From assembly GCF_000240165.1 (NCBI RefSeq), contig NC_017585.1, positions 1,426,001-1,490,000 of the forward strand: a DNA stretch of 64,000 nt. The letters are read 5' to 3'. The notes under the pieces were generated by a model that searched no databases, was not told the origin of the DNA, and saw only the letters and a program-made list of their open reading frames with translations. Source of the stretch: Streptantibioticus cattleyicolor NRRL 8057 = DSM 46488. GTDB lineage: Bacteria; Actinomycetota; Actinomycetes; Streptomycetales; Streptomycetaceae. This document shows positions 52,546 through 60,561 of this stretch, piece by piece. Both the position numbers and the translations under genes were made by a program. Position 1 is the stretch's first letter. The number at the start of each line of letters is the position of its first letter.

Positions 52546-53310
52546 ATGACGACCGACACCCCCGCCGGGGCCCGCCGGGGCAGCCCCTGGCTGCCGTACG
52601 GGCCGCCCGACCCCGGCGACCGCACCCTGTTCTGCCTGGCCAACGCCGGGGCGGGCGCCGCCTCCTACGCCGGCTGGCGCGCCCTCGCCCCCGACGGCGT
52701 ACGGGTCTGCCCGCTGCAACCGCCCGGCCGCGCCGAACGCTTCGCCGAGCCGCCCCACGCCGGCGCCCCGGCGCTCGTGGACGCCTTGCTCGACGCGATC
52801 GGCGACGTCTTCACCGGCGACTACGCCCTCTTCGGGCACAGCATGGGCGCCGTCGTCGCCTTCGAACTGGCCCGCCGGCTCCAGGCCGAGGGGCGCACAC
52901 CCCCCGCCCACGTCTTCGTCTCCGGCCGCGCGGCACCGTACCTCCCCGAACCCAACCGCCCGATCCACGACCTGCCGCTCGACGCCCTCATCGACGAACT
53001 GCGCGTCATCGGCGGCACCCCCGAGGAGATCCTCGCCGAACCGGAACTGATGGCACGCCTCCAGGTGCTGCTGCGGGCCGACTTCGCGGTCAACGAGACC
53101 TACCGGTGCCGTGCGGACGAGCCGATCGACGCGCCGCTGACCGTGTTCGGCGGCGACCGCGACCCGCGGGCCCCGGTCGCCTCGCTGCACGCCTGGCGAC
53201 CGCTGACCACCGGGCCGTTCGAGGTGCGCGTCCACCCCGGCGGCCACTTCTACCTCAACGACCGGCCCGCCGAACTCCTCGCCCTGATGGGCCGGTTCGC
53301 CCGCCGATGA
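52546..53310 (+). CDS. Type II thioesterase
   Basis: 254 residues of the GrsT/RifR family alpha/beta hydrolase. The start region FCLANAGAGAASYAGWRALA replaces the usual FPHAGG entry. Nucleophile Ser99 in GHSMG; Asp in VFGGDRDPRAP; His in HPGGHFYL. Normally such proteins remove stalled or wrong acyl groups from carrier proteins. Because the final PKS module lacks a TE domain, it may also release the finished chain, with gamma-lactone closure from the polyol. 27 bp after fkbH. Confidence 0.88.
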   Translation: MTTDTPAGARRGSPWLPYGPPDPGDRTLFCLANAGAGAASYAGWRALAPDGVRVCPLQPPGRAERFAEPPHAGAPALVDALLDAIGDVFTGDYALFGHSMGAVVAFELARRLQAEGRTPPAHVFVSGRAAPYLPEPNRPIHDLPLDALIDELRVIGGTPEEILAEPELMARLQVLLRADFAVNETYRCRADEPIDAPLTVFGGDRDPRAPVASLHAWRPLTTGPFEVRVHPGGHFYLNDRPAELLALMGRFARR

Positions 53311-53329
53311 CCCGACCGGAGGCACACCT

Positions 53330-54658
53330 GTGGCGTCGCCCGAGACCGCGGCCCCGGACGGACGACGCCGGTACGCGGGGCGCCGCGCCAGGACCGGCTG
53401 GTACGTCTACGACTGGGCGCACACCGCCTTCACCACCTCGGTCACCGCCGTCTTCCTCGGCCCCTACCTGACCGGTGTGGCACGGCACGCGGCGCGACCG
53501 GACGGCTGGCTCCGGCCGTTCGGGATCGCCGTGCGCCCCGAGTCCTACTACCCGTACCTGGTGGCGCTCGCGGTCGTCCTCCAGCTCGCGGTGCTGCCCG
53601 CGGCGGCGGCGCTGGCGGCGCGCGTCGACCGCGGCGTGCTGCTCGGTACGCTCTCCACCGCCGGGGCGCTCGCCACCGCGGGGATGTTCGCGATCGGCGA
53701 CAGCGGCTGGCTGCTGGGCGGCGTGCTCTTCGTGGTGGCCACCACCGCGCTGGGGGCGTCGGTGACCGTCGCCGACGCCTACCTGCCGCTGCTGGCCCCG
53801 CCCGGACGCCGCGACCGGGTCTCCACCCAGGCCGTCGCCGCCGGATACCTCGGCGCCGGGGTGCTGCTCGCGGCCGGACTCGCGGTCTACGCCGCCCGCC
53901 GCCGCCTCGGGGTCTCCGAGACCATGGCGGTGCGGGTCAACCTGCTCGCCGTCGGCGTGTGGTGGCTGGTCTTCGGGCTGATCGCCGTCCGGCTGCTGCG
54001 CGGCCACGGCACACCCAGCGGCGAGCGCGGCACGCGTCCGGCGCGGCGTACCCTCGCCGCGGCCCGGGGGCTGCGCGCCCGCCCGGCCGCCTTGTGGTTC
54101 CTCGCCGCGTTCCTGCTGTACAACAACGGCGTGCAGAGCATGACGTCGCTGGTGGGCACGTACGCCGTCGAGCAGTTGCGGATTCCGCAGGACCAGCTCG
54201 TGGTGGCGGTGCTGCTGGTGCAGTTCGCGGCGGTCGCGGGCGCGGTCGCCGCGGGACGGCTCGCCGAACGCCACGGCGGCCGGCCCGTGCTGCTCGGGTA
54301 CGTGCTGCTGTTCGTGTGCGTCGCGGTCGCGGGCGGGCTGCTGCCGCCGGGGCGGTTCCCGCCGTTCCTCGCGGTGGGCTTCGGGGTGGGCCTGGTGCTG
54401 GGCGGGGTGTACGCGCTCTCCCGTTCGGTCTTCGCCGCCCTGGTGCCCGCCGCGCAGGCCGGTGAGGCGTTCGCGCTCTTCGAGATGGTCAACCGGTGCC
54501 TGGGCTTCGCCGGCCCGGCCGCCTTCGGGCTGGTGCTCCAGTGGACCGGGAGCTACCGGCTGGCGGGCACCACGATCCTGGCGTTCCTGCTGGCCGGCGG
54601 CGCGGTGCTGGCGGCCGGCGGAAACGCCGCACGGGACGGGAGGAGGAACGATGGGTGA
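53330..54658 (+). CDS. UMF1/Atg22-type MFS transporter
   Basis: 442 residues, about 12 hydrophobic helices. The N-terminal signature WYVYDWAHTAFTTSVTAVFL matches the YDWANSAF-type motif of the UMF1/Atg22 family. A long first loop (residues about 42-62) precedes helix 2. Start GTG 53330 with CGGAGG upstream. It overlaps the ATP-grasp gene by 8 bases and is inside the PKS operon, so it could export the product or import a precursor; neither is shown. Confidence 0.82.
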   Translation: MASPETAAPDGRRRYAGRRARTGWYVYDWAHTAFTTSVTAVFLGPYLTGVARHAARPDGWLRPFGIAVRPESYYPYLVALAVVLQLAVLPAAAALAARVDRGVLLGTLSTAGALATAGMFAIGDSGWLLGGVLFVVATTALGASVTVADAYLPLLAPPGRRDRVSTQAVAAGYLGAGVLLAAGLAVYAARRRLGVSETMAVRVNLLAVGVWWLVFGLIAVRLLRGHGTPSGERGTRPARRTLAAARGLRARPAALWFLAAFLLYNNGVQSMTSLVGTYAVEQLRIPQDQLVVAVLLVQFAAVAGAVAAGRLAERHGGRPVLLGYVLLFVCVAVAGGLLPPGRFPPFLAVGFGVGLVLGGVYALSRSVFAALVPAAQAGEAFALFEMVNRCLGFAGPAAFGLVLQWTGSYRLAGTTILAFLLAGGAVLAAGGNAARDGRRNDG

Positions 54659-55895
54659 GCCGAGCGGGCCGCACCGGGTGCTGCTGACCGAGACGACGAG
54701 CGCGTCGGCCCGCGAGGTGCTGACCGTCCTCGGCCACCTCGGCCACCGGGTCGGCGTACTGGACGCCGGCGGGATGTCGTTCACCCGGGGCTCGCGCTGG
54801 GTGGCGCGCCGCCACCGGGTGCCGCCGTTCAACGCCGGGCCGTTGCGCTGGCTGGACGCGCTCGCCGGGGTGCTGGCCGGTGGCGGGTACGACGTGGTGC
54901 TCCCCACCCACGAGCAGCTGAGCGCGCTCTCGGCGCACCGGGAACGGTTCGCCGCCCTCGTCCCGGGGCTGGCGGTACCGGAGTTCGCCGCCGTACGCAG
55001 GGCCCAGGACAAGGCCGAGGCGGTGGCCCTGCTCGACGAGGCGGGGCTGGCCCGGCCCGAGACCGCGGTGGTGACCTCGCCCGGTGAGCTGGCCGCCCGC
55101 GACGACCTGCTGCCCGGTTACGTCAAGCTGCCGGTGGCCACCGCCAGCCGCGGGGTGTGGCGGGTCGGTGACGCCGCCGAGCTGCGCCGGGTGGCCGCGC
55201 TGCCGGAGGTGTTCGCCGGTGACGGCCGGGTGGTGCTCCAGCGCGCCCTGGCCGGGCCGGTCGCCATGGTCTCGGCCGTCTTCGACCGGGGCCGGCCGGT
55301 CGGCGCGCACGTGGTGGTGCGTCGCCGGGACGGTTTCCAGGGCGGCGCCGCGGCCAAGGAGTCGGTGCGCCTGCCGGACGTTGAACGGGACCTGGCCGCG
55401 CTCGGCCGGACGCTGCGCTGGCACGGGCCGCTCTCCGCGGACGCCGTGCTCGTCGGCGAGGCACGGGTGGCGCACTACATCGACCTCAACCCCCGGCTGG
55501 TCGAGCCGGTCAACGCCCACCTCGCGGGGGCCGCGCTCGTCGAACGCTGGCTGGACGTCTCCACCGGGCGGCCCGTCGGCGACCTCGTCACCGGCGCCGC
55601 GGGGGTCCGTACCCACGCGCTGCTGCTCGCCGTGCTGGGGGCCGCAGCCGACGGGCGGGGCCGCCGGGGCGTGGCGGCCGAACTGGCCCGGGCGGCGGCC
55701 CGGCGCGGCTGGTACGCGCGCAGCGCCGAGGAGTTGACCCCCTGGGCCGATCCGCTGTCCCGGCTGCCGCCGGCCCTGGCCGCCGGGGTGCTGCTGGTCC
55801 GTCCGGCCGCGTGGCCGGCGCTGGCCGGGACGGGGGTGCCGCCGCACGCCCTGACGGCCGCCGGATGGCGCGAGCTGACGGACCGCGCGGGGTGA
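54651..55895 (+). CDS. ATP-grasp ligase-like protein
   Basis: 414 residues. N-terminal Rossmann-like pre-ATP-grasp region (HRVLLTETTSASAREVLTVL, then VVLPTHEQLSALSAHRERFA), then DKAEAVALLDEAGLARPETA leading into the ATP-grasp fold (GYVKLPVATASRGVWRVGDA) and the Mg-ligand region VAHYIDLNPRLVEPVNAHLA. This resembles carbamoyl-phosphate-synthase-like carboxylate-amine or carboxylate-thiol ligases, which activate a carboxylate as acyl phosphate. It is coupled to the MFS gene and is the last gene of the operon. Its role is unknown: a starter acid, a tailoring amide, or resistance are possible. The next gene is convergent, 16 bp away, with no visible terminator. Confidence 0.75.
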   Translation: MGEPSGPHRVLLTETTSASAREVLTVLGHLGHRVGVLDAGGMSFTRGSRWVARRHRVPPFNAGPLRWLDALAGVLAGGGYDVVLPTHEQLSALSAHRERFAALVPGLAVPEFAAVRRAQDKAEAVALLDEAGLARPETAVVTSPGELAARDDLLPGYVKLPVATASRGVWRVGDAAELRRVAALPEVFAGDGRVVLQRALAGPVAMVSAVFDRGRPVGAHVVVRRRDGFQGGAAAKESVRLPDVERDLAALGRTLRWHGPLSADAVLVGEARVAHYIDLNPRLVEPVNAHLAGAALVERWLDVSTGRPVGDLVTGAAGVRTHALLLAVLGAAADGRGRRGVAAELARAAARRGWYARSAEELTPWADPLSRLPPALAAGVLLVRPAAWPALAGTGVPPHALTAAGWRELTDRAG

Positions 55896-55911
55896 ACGGG
55901 CGGGCGGCACC

Positions 55912-56673
55912 TCACAGTTCGGCGGCCCGTCCCGCACCGCCGAGCAGCCGGGCGTACACCACGGCCGCCCCCGCCACCGCGACGGCCAGCAGCACCGCGC
56001 AGGCCGCCACCGTGTCCGAGGTGTCGCCGTCCAGCGCGCCGTTGAACGCCCGCAACGCCCAGTAGCCCGGCGAGATCGGCGCCAGCGGACGCACCCAGCC
56101 GGGCATCGTGCTCAGCGGCACCATCACCCCGGCCAGCGCGCTGAGCAGGATCCCGCCGATGTCGTACGCCGCGGACATCTGCGCCAGACTGCGCGCCACC
56201 ACCCCCAGCGCGGCACCGAGCCCGAGCAGCGCCAGCGACCAGCACAGCACCGTCACGCAGAGCGTGGCCGGCGAGAGCACCCGCAGATGCAGCAGGGCCA
56301 CACCGAACAGCAGGACGACCACCTGCTGGCAGGCGAGCGCCCCGAGCACCGGCACCGACTTGCCCACCAGCACCTCCAACGGGCGCGCGGGCGAGGCACG
56401 CAGCCGGTTCCAGGTGTGCCACAGCCGCTCGGAGAAGATCGCGTTGCCCACGACGCTCAACGCCAGCAGCGAGAACATCACCAGGCCGCCGGTGACCACC
56501 CGGGCCCGGCCGGAGGCCTCCCCGTAGGCGGTCACGTACAGCGGACGCATCAGCACCACGAAGCCGAGCGGCAGCACCAGCCGGCTGACCAGCGGACCCG
56601 GCTCACGCAGCAGCAGCATCGTGTTGTGCCGGACGAGCGCCGAGGCCCGGATGAAACACTCCTCACCCCGCAT
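55912..56673 (-). CDS. ABC-2 type exporter permease (DrrB-like)
   Basis: 253 residues with about six membrane segments. The N-terminal cytoplasmic helix (ECFIRASALVRHNTMLLLRE) and the ABC-2 signature region PLSTMPGWVRPLAPISPGYW near residues 190-210 are typical of drug export permeases. Its ATG lies 11 bases inside the end of the ATPase gene. It is the last gene of the minus-strand operon and is expected to form an exporter with the ATPase, probably for self-protection or secretion of the polyketide. Confidence 0.85.
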   Translation of the reverse strand: MRGEECFIRASALVRHNTMLLLREPGPLVSRLVLPLGFVVLMRPLYVTAYGEASGRARVVTGGLVMFSLLALSVVGNAIFSERLWHTWNRLRASPARPLEVLVGKSVPVLGALACQQVVVLLFGVALLHLRVLSPATLCVTVLCWSLALLGLGAALGVVARSLAQMSAAYDIGGILLSALAGVMVPLSTMPGWVRPLAPISPGYWALRAFNGALDGDTSDTVAACAVLLAVAVAGAAVVYARLLGGAGRAAEL

Positions 56674-57589
56674 CGCGGGCCTCCTCCTGGTGGTTCCCGG
56701 CCGGCGGCGCGCCGAGCGCTTCGAAGAGATGGTCGAGCCCCGGGCGGTCGACGTCCACGAACGTGGGGCTGCACCCCGCCGCCACCAGCGCCGCCAGATC
56801 GGCGGGGGGATCGAGGCTGGTCAGGTGCCACTCGTCGTTCTCCCGCACGGCCCGCCGCGCCAGCTCCGGCGGCAACCGCGCGGGGCGTGAGGTGTCGAAC
56901 CGCAGCCGTACGGTGCTCGGCAACCCGTGCAACAGGCTCGACTGCTCGCCCCGGGCCACCACGCGACCGCGCCGAACCACGGCCAACGTGGCCGCCAGAT
57001 CGGTCAGTTCGGGCAGGTAGTGCGTGGTGTAGACGACCGCCGCGCCGGCTTCGGCACGCGCCCGCACACTGCGCAGCAACGCGGCCCGGGTCTGCGGGTC
57101 GGCGCCCGCGGTGGGCTCGTCGAGCAGCAGCAGCGGAGGGTTGCCGATCATGGCGCTGGCCGCCTGCGCCCGTCGCTGCTGGCCGCCGGAGATGAGGCCG
57201 ACCGGCCGGTCCAGCACGCTTTCCAGCATCAGCTCGGTGGCCAGCCGCCGGATCGCCTCGTGGCGGGCGGCCCGGCGCAGCCCGGCGAGGGCCCCGAACA
57301 GCCGCAGGTTGTCGCGGACCGTGGCGGTGCGGTACAGCGAGATCTCCTGCGGGCACACGCCGACCATCTCCCGTACCGAACGCGGGCCGCGCAGCGCGTC
57401 GCTGCCGCAGATCCGCAGCTCCCCGGCGTCCGGCCGGACCAGTTGGGTCACCACCTCGACGAACGTCGTCTTCCCGGCGCCGTTGTGTCCGATCAGGCCG
57501 GTGACCTCCCCGGCCCCCACCTCCAGGTCGAAGCCGTCGAGCGCCCGGATCCGTCCGTAACACTTGACCAACCCGACCGCTACGAGCAT
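56663..57589 (-). CDS. ABC exporter ATPase (DrrA-like)
   Basis: 308 residues. Walker A GHNGAGKTT at 34-42, Q-loop in VGVCPQEISLYRTATVRDN, signature ISGGQQRR, Walker B LLLLDEPTAGAD, and the switch His in VYTTHYLPE. The C-terminal ~80 residues carry the extra domain common in DrrA-like drug exporters. ATG 57589 overlaps the methyltransferase stop by 10 bases. Partner of the downstream permease. Confidence 0.9.
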   Translation of the reverse strand: MLVAVGLVKCYGRIRALDGFDLEVGAGEVTGLIGHNGAGKTTFVEVVTQLVRPDAGELRICGSDALRGPRSVREMVGVCPQEISLYRTATVRDNLRLFGALAGLRRAARHEAIRRLATELMLESVLDRPVGLISGGQQRRAQAASAMIGNPPLLLLDEPTAGADPQTRAALLRSVRARAEAGAAVVYTTHYLPELTDLAATLAVVRRGRVVARGEQSSLLHGLPSTVRLRFDTSRPARLPPELARRAVRENDEWHLTSLDPPADLAALVAAGCSPTFVDVDRPGLDHLFEALGAPPAGNHQEEARDAG

Positions 57590-60156
57590 GCGGCGCCCCC
57601 GGGCGTCTCCCTCGGCGAGTGCTTGCCGAACGTCCACTTCAGGCTGAGCCCGGTGGCGGTGCCCCCGGGGCGTTCCCGCAAGGAGGGCACGACGCGCGCG
57701 TGGAAGGCGCGCACCACGGCCTCGCGGTCGGCCCGGTCCGGCAGTTCGGGGAAGTACTCCTCGGCGTTGGAGGGCACCAGGAGGGTGTCGAGGAGTTCGT
57801 CCGGGAGGATCTCGAAGTCCTGCTGGTGGACGTTGCCGGTGAAGTGGGCGTCGAAGATCCCGGTGAGGGTGTCGGCCCGGTTGGGGGCGGGCAGGATCCG
57901 CCGTCCGGCGCGCTGGTCGGTCTCGGGGGAGCGGGCGGCACGTGCCCGGGCCACCGCGTCCCGCACCCCGGGCGGCAGTTGGCCGTCGACCGGCGCGGTG
58001 AGCACGCTGTGCCGGATCGCCCGGTTGGCGTCGTGGAACAGGTACGCCTCCGGGCCGGCCGGGGCGATGTCCGGCGCGTTCCACAGCAGCGTGCCGCCGG
58101 GGTTGATCAGACCGGCCAGGTCGGCGGCGACCCTGGTGAGCGCCCGGGGCGGGATGAGGTGGAAGACCATGCTGGCCAGCACCACGTCCACCCGGTCCCC
58201 GGCCATGATCTCGGCCATCGTGCGGAACGCGCCGTCGGGGCCGCGCAGTTCGTGGAAGCGGGTCCACGGGTGGGCGCCGAGCAGCCGCTCGCCCTGGTCG
58301 AACCAGGCGGTGCGGATGTCGGCGAGGTGGAGTTCGAGCCGCATGCCGGCGTCGCTGACGAGCCGGTCGGTGCGCCGCTCGGTGAGCGCCTTGAGCAGTT
58401 CGATGGCGCCGAGCCCGGTGCCCGCGCCGTAGTCGAGGACACGGATGGTCTGCCCGGCGCCGCCGGTGGCGATCCGCCGTTCGATGGTGCGCAGCGCCTG
58501 GGCGACGATCCAGCCGGTGGGGTCGGCCGCCCACGGGCGCGGGCGCCGGGTGTCACCGCCGGCGAAGAGCAGTTCGTGCAGGCCCCGTCCGTCGTCCCCG
58601 GACGCCTCGCGCCCGGCGGGGCACGGCACGGCCGGCACGTGCGCGGTGGTGCGTTCCGCCACCGGCAGCAGGCGGTTGAGGCTGACGGCGACGAACGGCC
58701 GCCCCGCCGGGTAGCGGTGGCCGGCGTACGGCACCGTCTCCAGCCCGGCCGCGCGGCAGCACTGCAACCAGCGGTCGTGGCCGACCGGATACTGGTGGGA
58801 CAGGGCGTGGCAGGTGTCGTACGCGACGCTCTGCACGCGGCCGGGGAACCGCCGGGCCACCTGGGGCGCGACGGTGTGGGCCGCCAGCACCACCAGGCCG
58901 TGCCGGCGGACGTACGGCGCCCAGCGGCGCAGGTGCTCGACCAGGTCGCGTTCGACCGCCTCGTCGGTGAGCGGCCGGCCGTCGGCGTCCACGTACGCGC
59001 CGTCGCCCGCCCCGGGCACCCCCACCGGAGCCGGTGCGCCGGTGCCCCGGAACCGCCGGGCCTGGTCGGCGAAGGCCCGCACGTGCAGCCCCTCGTCCAT
59101 CGCCAGCCCGTGCCGGGCCAGCTCCGCGGCGATCGCGGCGGGGTCGTCGACCGTGCCCTGGACGAGGACGGCCGGTACGCCGTCCTCGTCCAGGCGTGCG
59201 CGTGCCGCCTTCAGCGCGGCGGGGTCGGCGTCGATACCCACCATCACCAGCGGATGGGCGGCCAGGCAGGCGCCGCGCGCGGTCCGGTCGCGGATCGCCC
59301 GGTGGATCGCGCTCAGCCGGCCGCCGTCGCCGCAGCCGACCTCGGCGACGAACCGGGGCTGCTCCTCGGGGCACGGGCGGTTGAACAGGTCGAGGACGAC
59401 GGTCAGCAGGTCCTTGTCGTACCGCTCGTGCGCCGCGTGCCGGGCACGGGAGTTGAGCGCGCGGTCGACGTACCGGGCCGGGTCGTCGGCGGCACCGCCG
59501 AGCAGGTCGCCGAGGCGGGCCAGCATCGGCAGATAGGAGCCGACCAGACCGAACCCGGCGGGGGAGAAGCGCTCCCCGGCGACGTCCAGCAGCGCTTCCG
59601 CCTCGGGGGAGGGGGCGCCCGCGAGGAGCGCGGGGATCAGCAGCGCGCCGTCCAGATGCGCGGTGACGGCGTCGGCCCGGTCCGGCGGCAGCCCGCCGGT
59701 GCCCCACCGCGCCAGCATCCGCGGCAGCAGCGCCGGCCACCGCCGCACCGCCGACCGCCACGCGCCCGCCCAGCCGTCGTCGGCCACCTCGGCGAACGCG
59801 GTGAGGAAGCGGCCCACGGCGACGTAGTCCGCGCGGTGGACGGCCATCGCGGCGCCGGACGCGGTCCACCGGGGCGGGCGGTCGGCACGGTGGGCCATGG
59901 AGCCGGTCAGCCACCCCTGCGCGGCCAGCGCGCGCAACACCACCCGCAGGCGGCCGAACGCCGGCTCGGACAAGGCGGCCACCTGCCGGCGCATCGCCTC
60001 CTCGTCCTGGATCCGGGCGAGCACCCCGGCGCCGTCCAGCGCGGCCAGGGCGCAGGCGAGCACCAGTCCGTCCTGGGCGAGGAACGCGGCCCGGCGCGCG
60101 GAGCGACGGTCCGTCGCGGACGTGGCGATGACGTCGATCGGTTCGGGATTGGGCAT
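57580..60156 (-). CDS. Large protein with two SAM-methyltransferase regions, probable starter-unit C-methyltransferase
   Basis: 858 residues, no signal peptide. Residues about 20-260 are a helical domain (FLAQDGLVLACALAALDGAG, FGRLRVVLRALAAQGWLTG). The first Rossmann methyltransferase has its SAM loop at EVGCGDGG (Gly274 onward) and the acidic strand end VMVGIDAD. Its C-terminal part contains H450-ALS-H454-Q455-Y, a candidate metal site. The second class I methyltransferase has DYGAGTG (575-581), LHLADI, and VVLASMVFHLIPP. Tandem methyltransferases with a helical lid and an Fe-dependent MT occur in the apratoxin AprA loading system that makes a tert-butyl starter; resemblance here is by layout and motifs. 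It probably builds the branched starter for the loading module at 62010. Start ATG 60156. Heads the operon with the ABC exporter. Confidence 0.75.
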   Translation of the reverse strand: MPNPEPIDVIATSATDRRSARRAAFLAQDGLVLACALAALDGAGVLARIQDEEAMRRQVAALSEPAFGRLRVVLRALAAQGWLTGSMAHRADRPPRWTASGAAMAVHRADYVAVGRFLTAFAEVADDGWAGAWRSAVRRWPALLPRMLARWGTGGLPPDRADAVTAHLDGALLIPALLAGAPSPEAEALLDVAGERFSPAGFGLVGSYLPMLARLGDLLGGAADDPARYVDRALNSRARHAAHERYDKDLLTVVLDLFNRPCPEEQPRFVAEVGCGDGGRLSAIHRAIRDRTARGACLAAHPLVMVGIDADPAALKAARARLDEDGVPAVLVQGTVDDPAAIAAELARHGLAMDEGLHVRAFADQARRFRGTGAPAPVGVPGAGDGAYVDADGRPLTDEAVERDLVEHLRRWAPYVRRHGLVVLAAHTVAPQVARRFPGRVQSVAYDTCHALSHQYPVGHDRWLQCCRAAGLETVPYAGHRYPAGRPFVAVSLNRLLPVAERTTAHVPAVPCPAGREASGDDGRGLHELLFAGGDTRRPRPWAADPTGWIVAQALRTIERRIATGGAGQTIRVLDYGAGTGLGAIELLKALTERRTDRLVSDAGMRLELHLADIRTAWFDQGERLLGAHPWTRFHELRGPDGAFRTMAEIMAGDRVDVVLASMVFHLIPPRALTRVAADLAGLINPGGTLLWNAPDIAPAGPEAYLFHDANRAIRHSVLTAPVDGQLPPGVRDAVARARAARSPETDQRAGRRILPAPNRADTLTGIFDAHFTGNVHQQDFEILPDELLDTLLVPSNAEEYFPELPDRADREAVVRAFHARVVPSLRERPGGTATGLSLKWTFGKHSPRETPGGAACS

Positions 60157-60346
60157 GCTCACCCTTCGGGGAGGATCGGACGGCGGGCAGGCGGTACGGG
60201 CTCCGCGCGGACGGTTCCGTAGGACCGATCGGGCTCCTTGAGGAAATGGCGGAGAAGCGCGCCGGACTCGTCGTGACTTCTCCTTCGGGCGGCGCGCACC
60301 GGTGAATGCGTGCACGCGAACCGAGGCGCTACGAGGGCCACCGGCA

Positions 60347-60382
60347 AAATTAGGAAACAACGGCCGCCGGAAGATACCCCTG
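60347..60382 (-). promoter_or_regulatory. Candidate promoter of the methyltransferase/ABC operon
   Basis: On the minus strand, CAGGGGT (60382-60376) abuts a weak -35 (ATCTTC, 60375-60370), followed after 17 bp by TAATTT (60352-60347), a good -10. An AGGGG box touching the -35 is shared with the PKS and carboxylase promoters. The -35 itself is poor, as expected for an activator-dependent promoter. Confidence 0.35.
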
Positions 60383-60460
60383 TCCGCTCCGCCCGCCATT
60401 GTTAGGGGTTTTGCGGACCCGCCGGGCCCGGCTGTATTGATTTCCGGCGGAGCCGAGCCG

Positions 60461-60520
60461 GTTAGGGGTGGGCGGGGACGGGTTAGGGGCTGACGGGTGG
60501 TGCGGTCGTCTCCCTATTCT
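60461..60520 (+). promoter_or_regulatory. Candidate promoter and activator boxes of the carboxylase/PKS operon
   Basis: Direct repeats GTTAGGGG at 60461-60468 and 60482-60489, 21 bp apart. The second abuts a -35-like TGACGG (60491-60496); TATTCT (60515-60520) is the -10, with 18-bp spacing. The ribosome site GGAAGAAG precedes the ATG at 60562. A further GTTAGGGG lies 60 bp upstream at 60401. Confidence 0.45.
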
Positions 60521-60561
60521 GCGATTGGCCTGTTCGCCGGTGACCGGAAGAAGCACTCGCG

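Larger units (their letters stand above)
60157..60561. other. Divergent intergenic region with AGGGG boxes
   Basis: 405 bp with no convincing gene. It must hold the promoters of the methyltransferase/ABC operon (minus) and of the carboxylase/PKS operon (plus). GTTAGGGG occurs at 60401, 60461 and 60482 on the plus strand, and CAGGGGTA at 60382-60375 on the minus strand. Parts are unusually AT-rich for this genome (ggcaaaattaggaaacaa, gctgtattgatttccgg). Confidence 0.65.

Noticed and set aside
55896-55911. Terminator between the convergent operons
   Set aside because: Only 16 bp separate the stop codons, with no hairpin and T-run.
57580-60156. FkbG-like O-methyltransferase for methoxymalonyl-ACP
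   Set aside because: The protein is about four times too long, has two SAM folds, and belongs to a different operon on the other strand.
60302-60493. 63-codon plus-strand ORF in the divergent intergenic region
   Set aside because: No ribosome site or domain, and it overlaps the putative promoter boxes.
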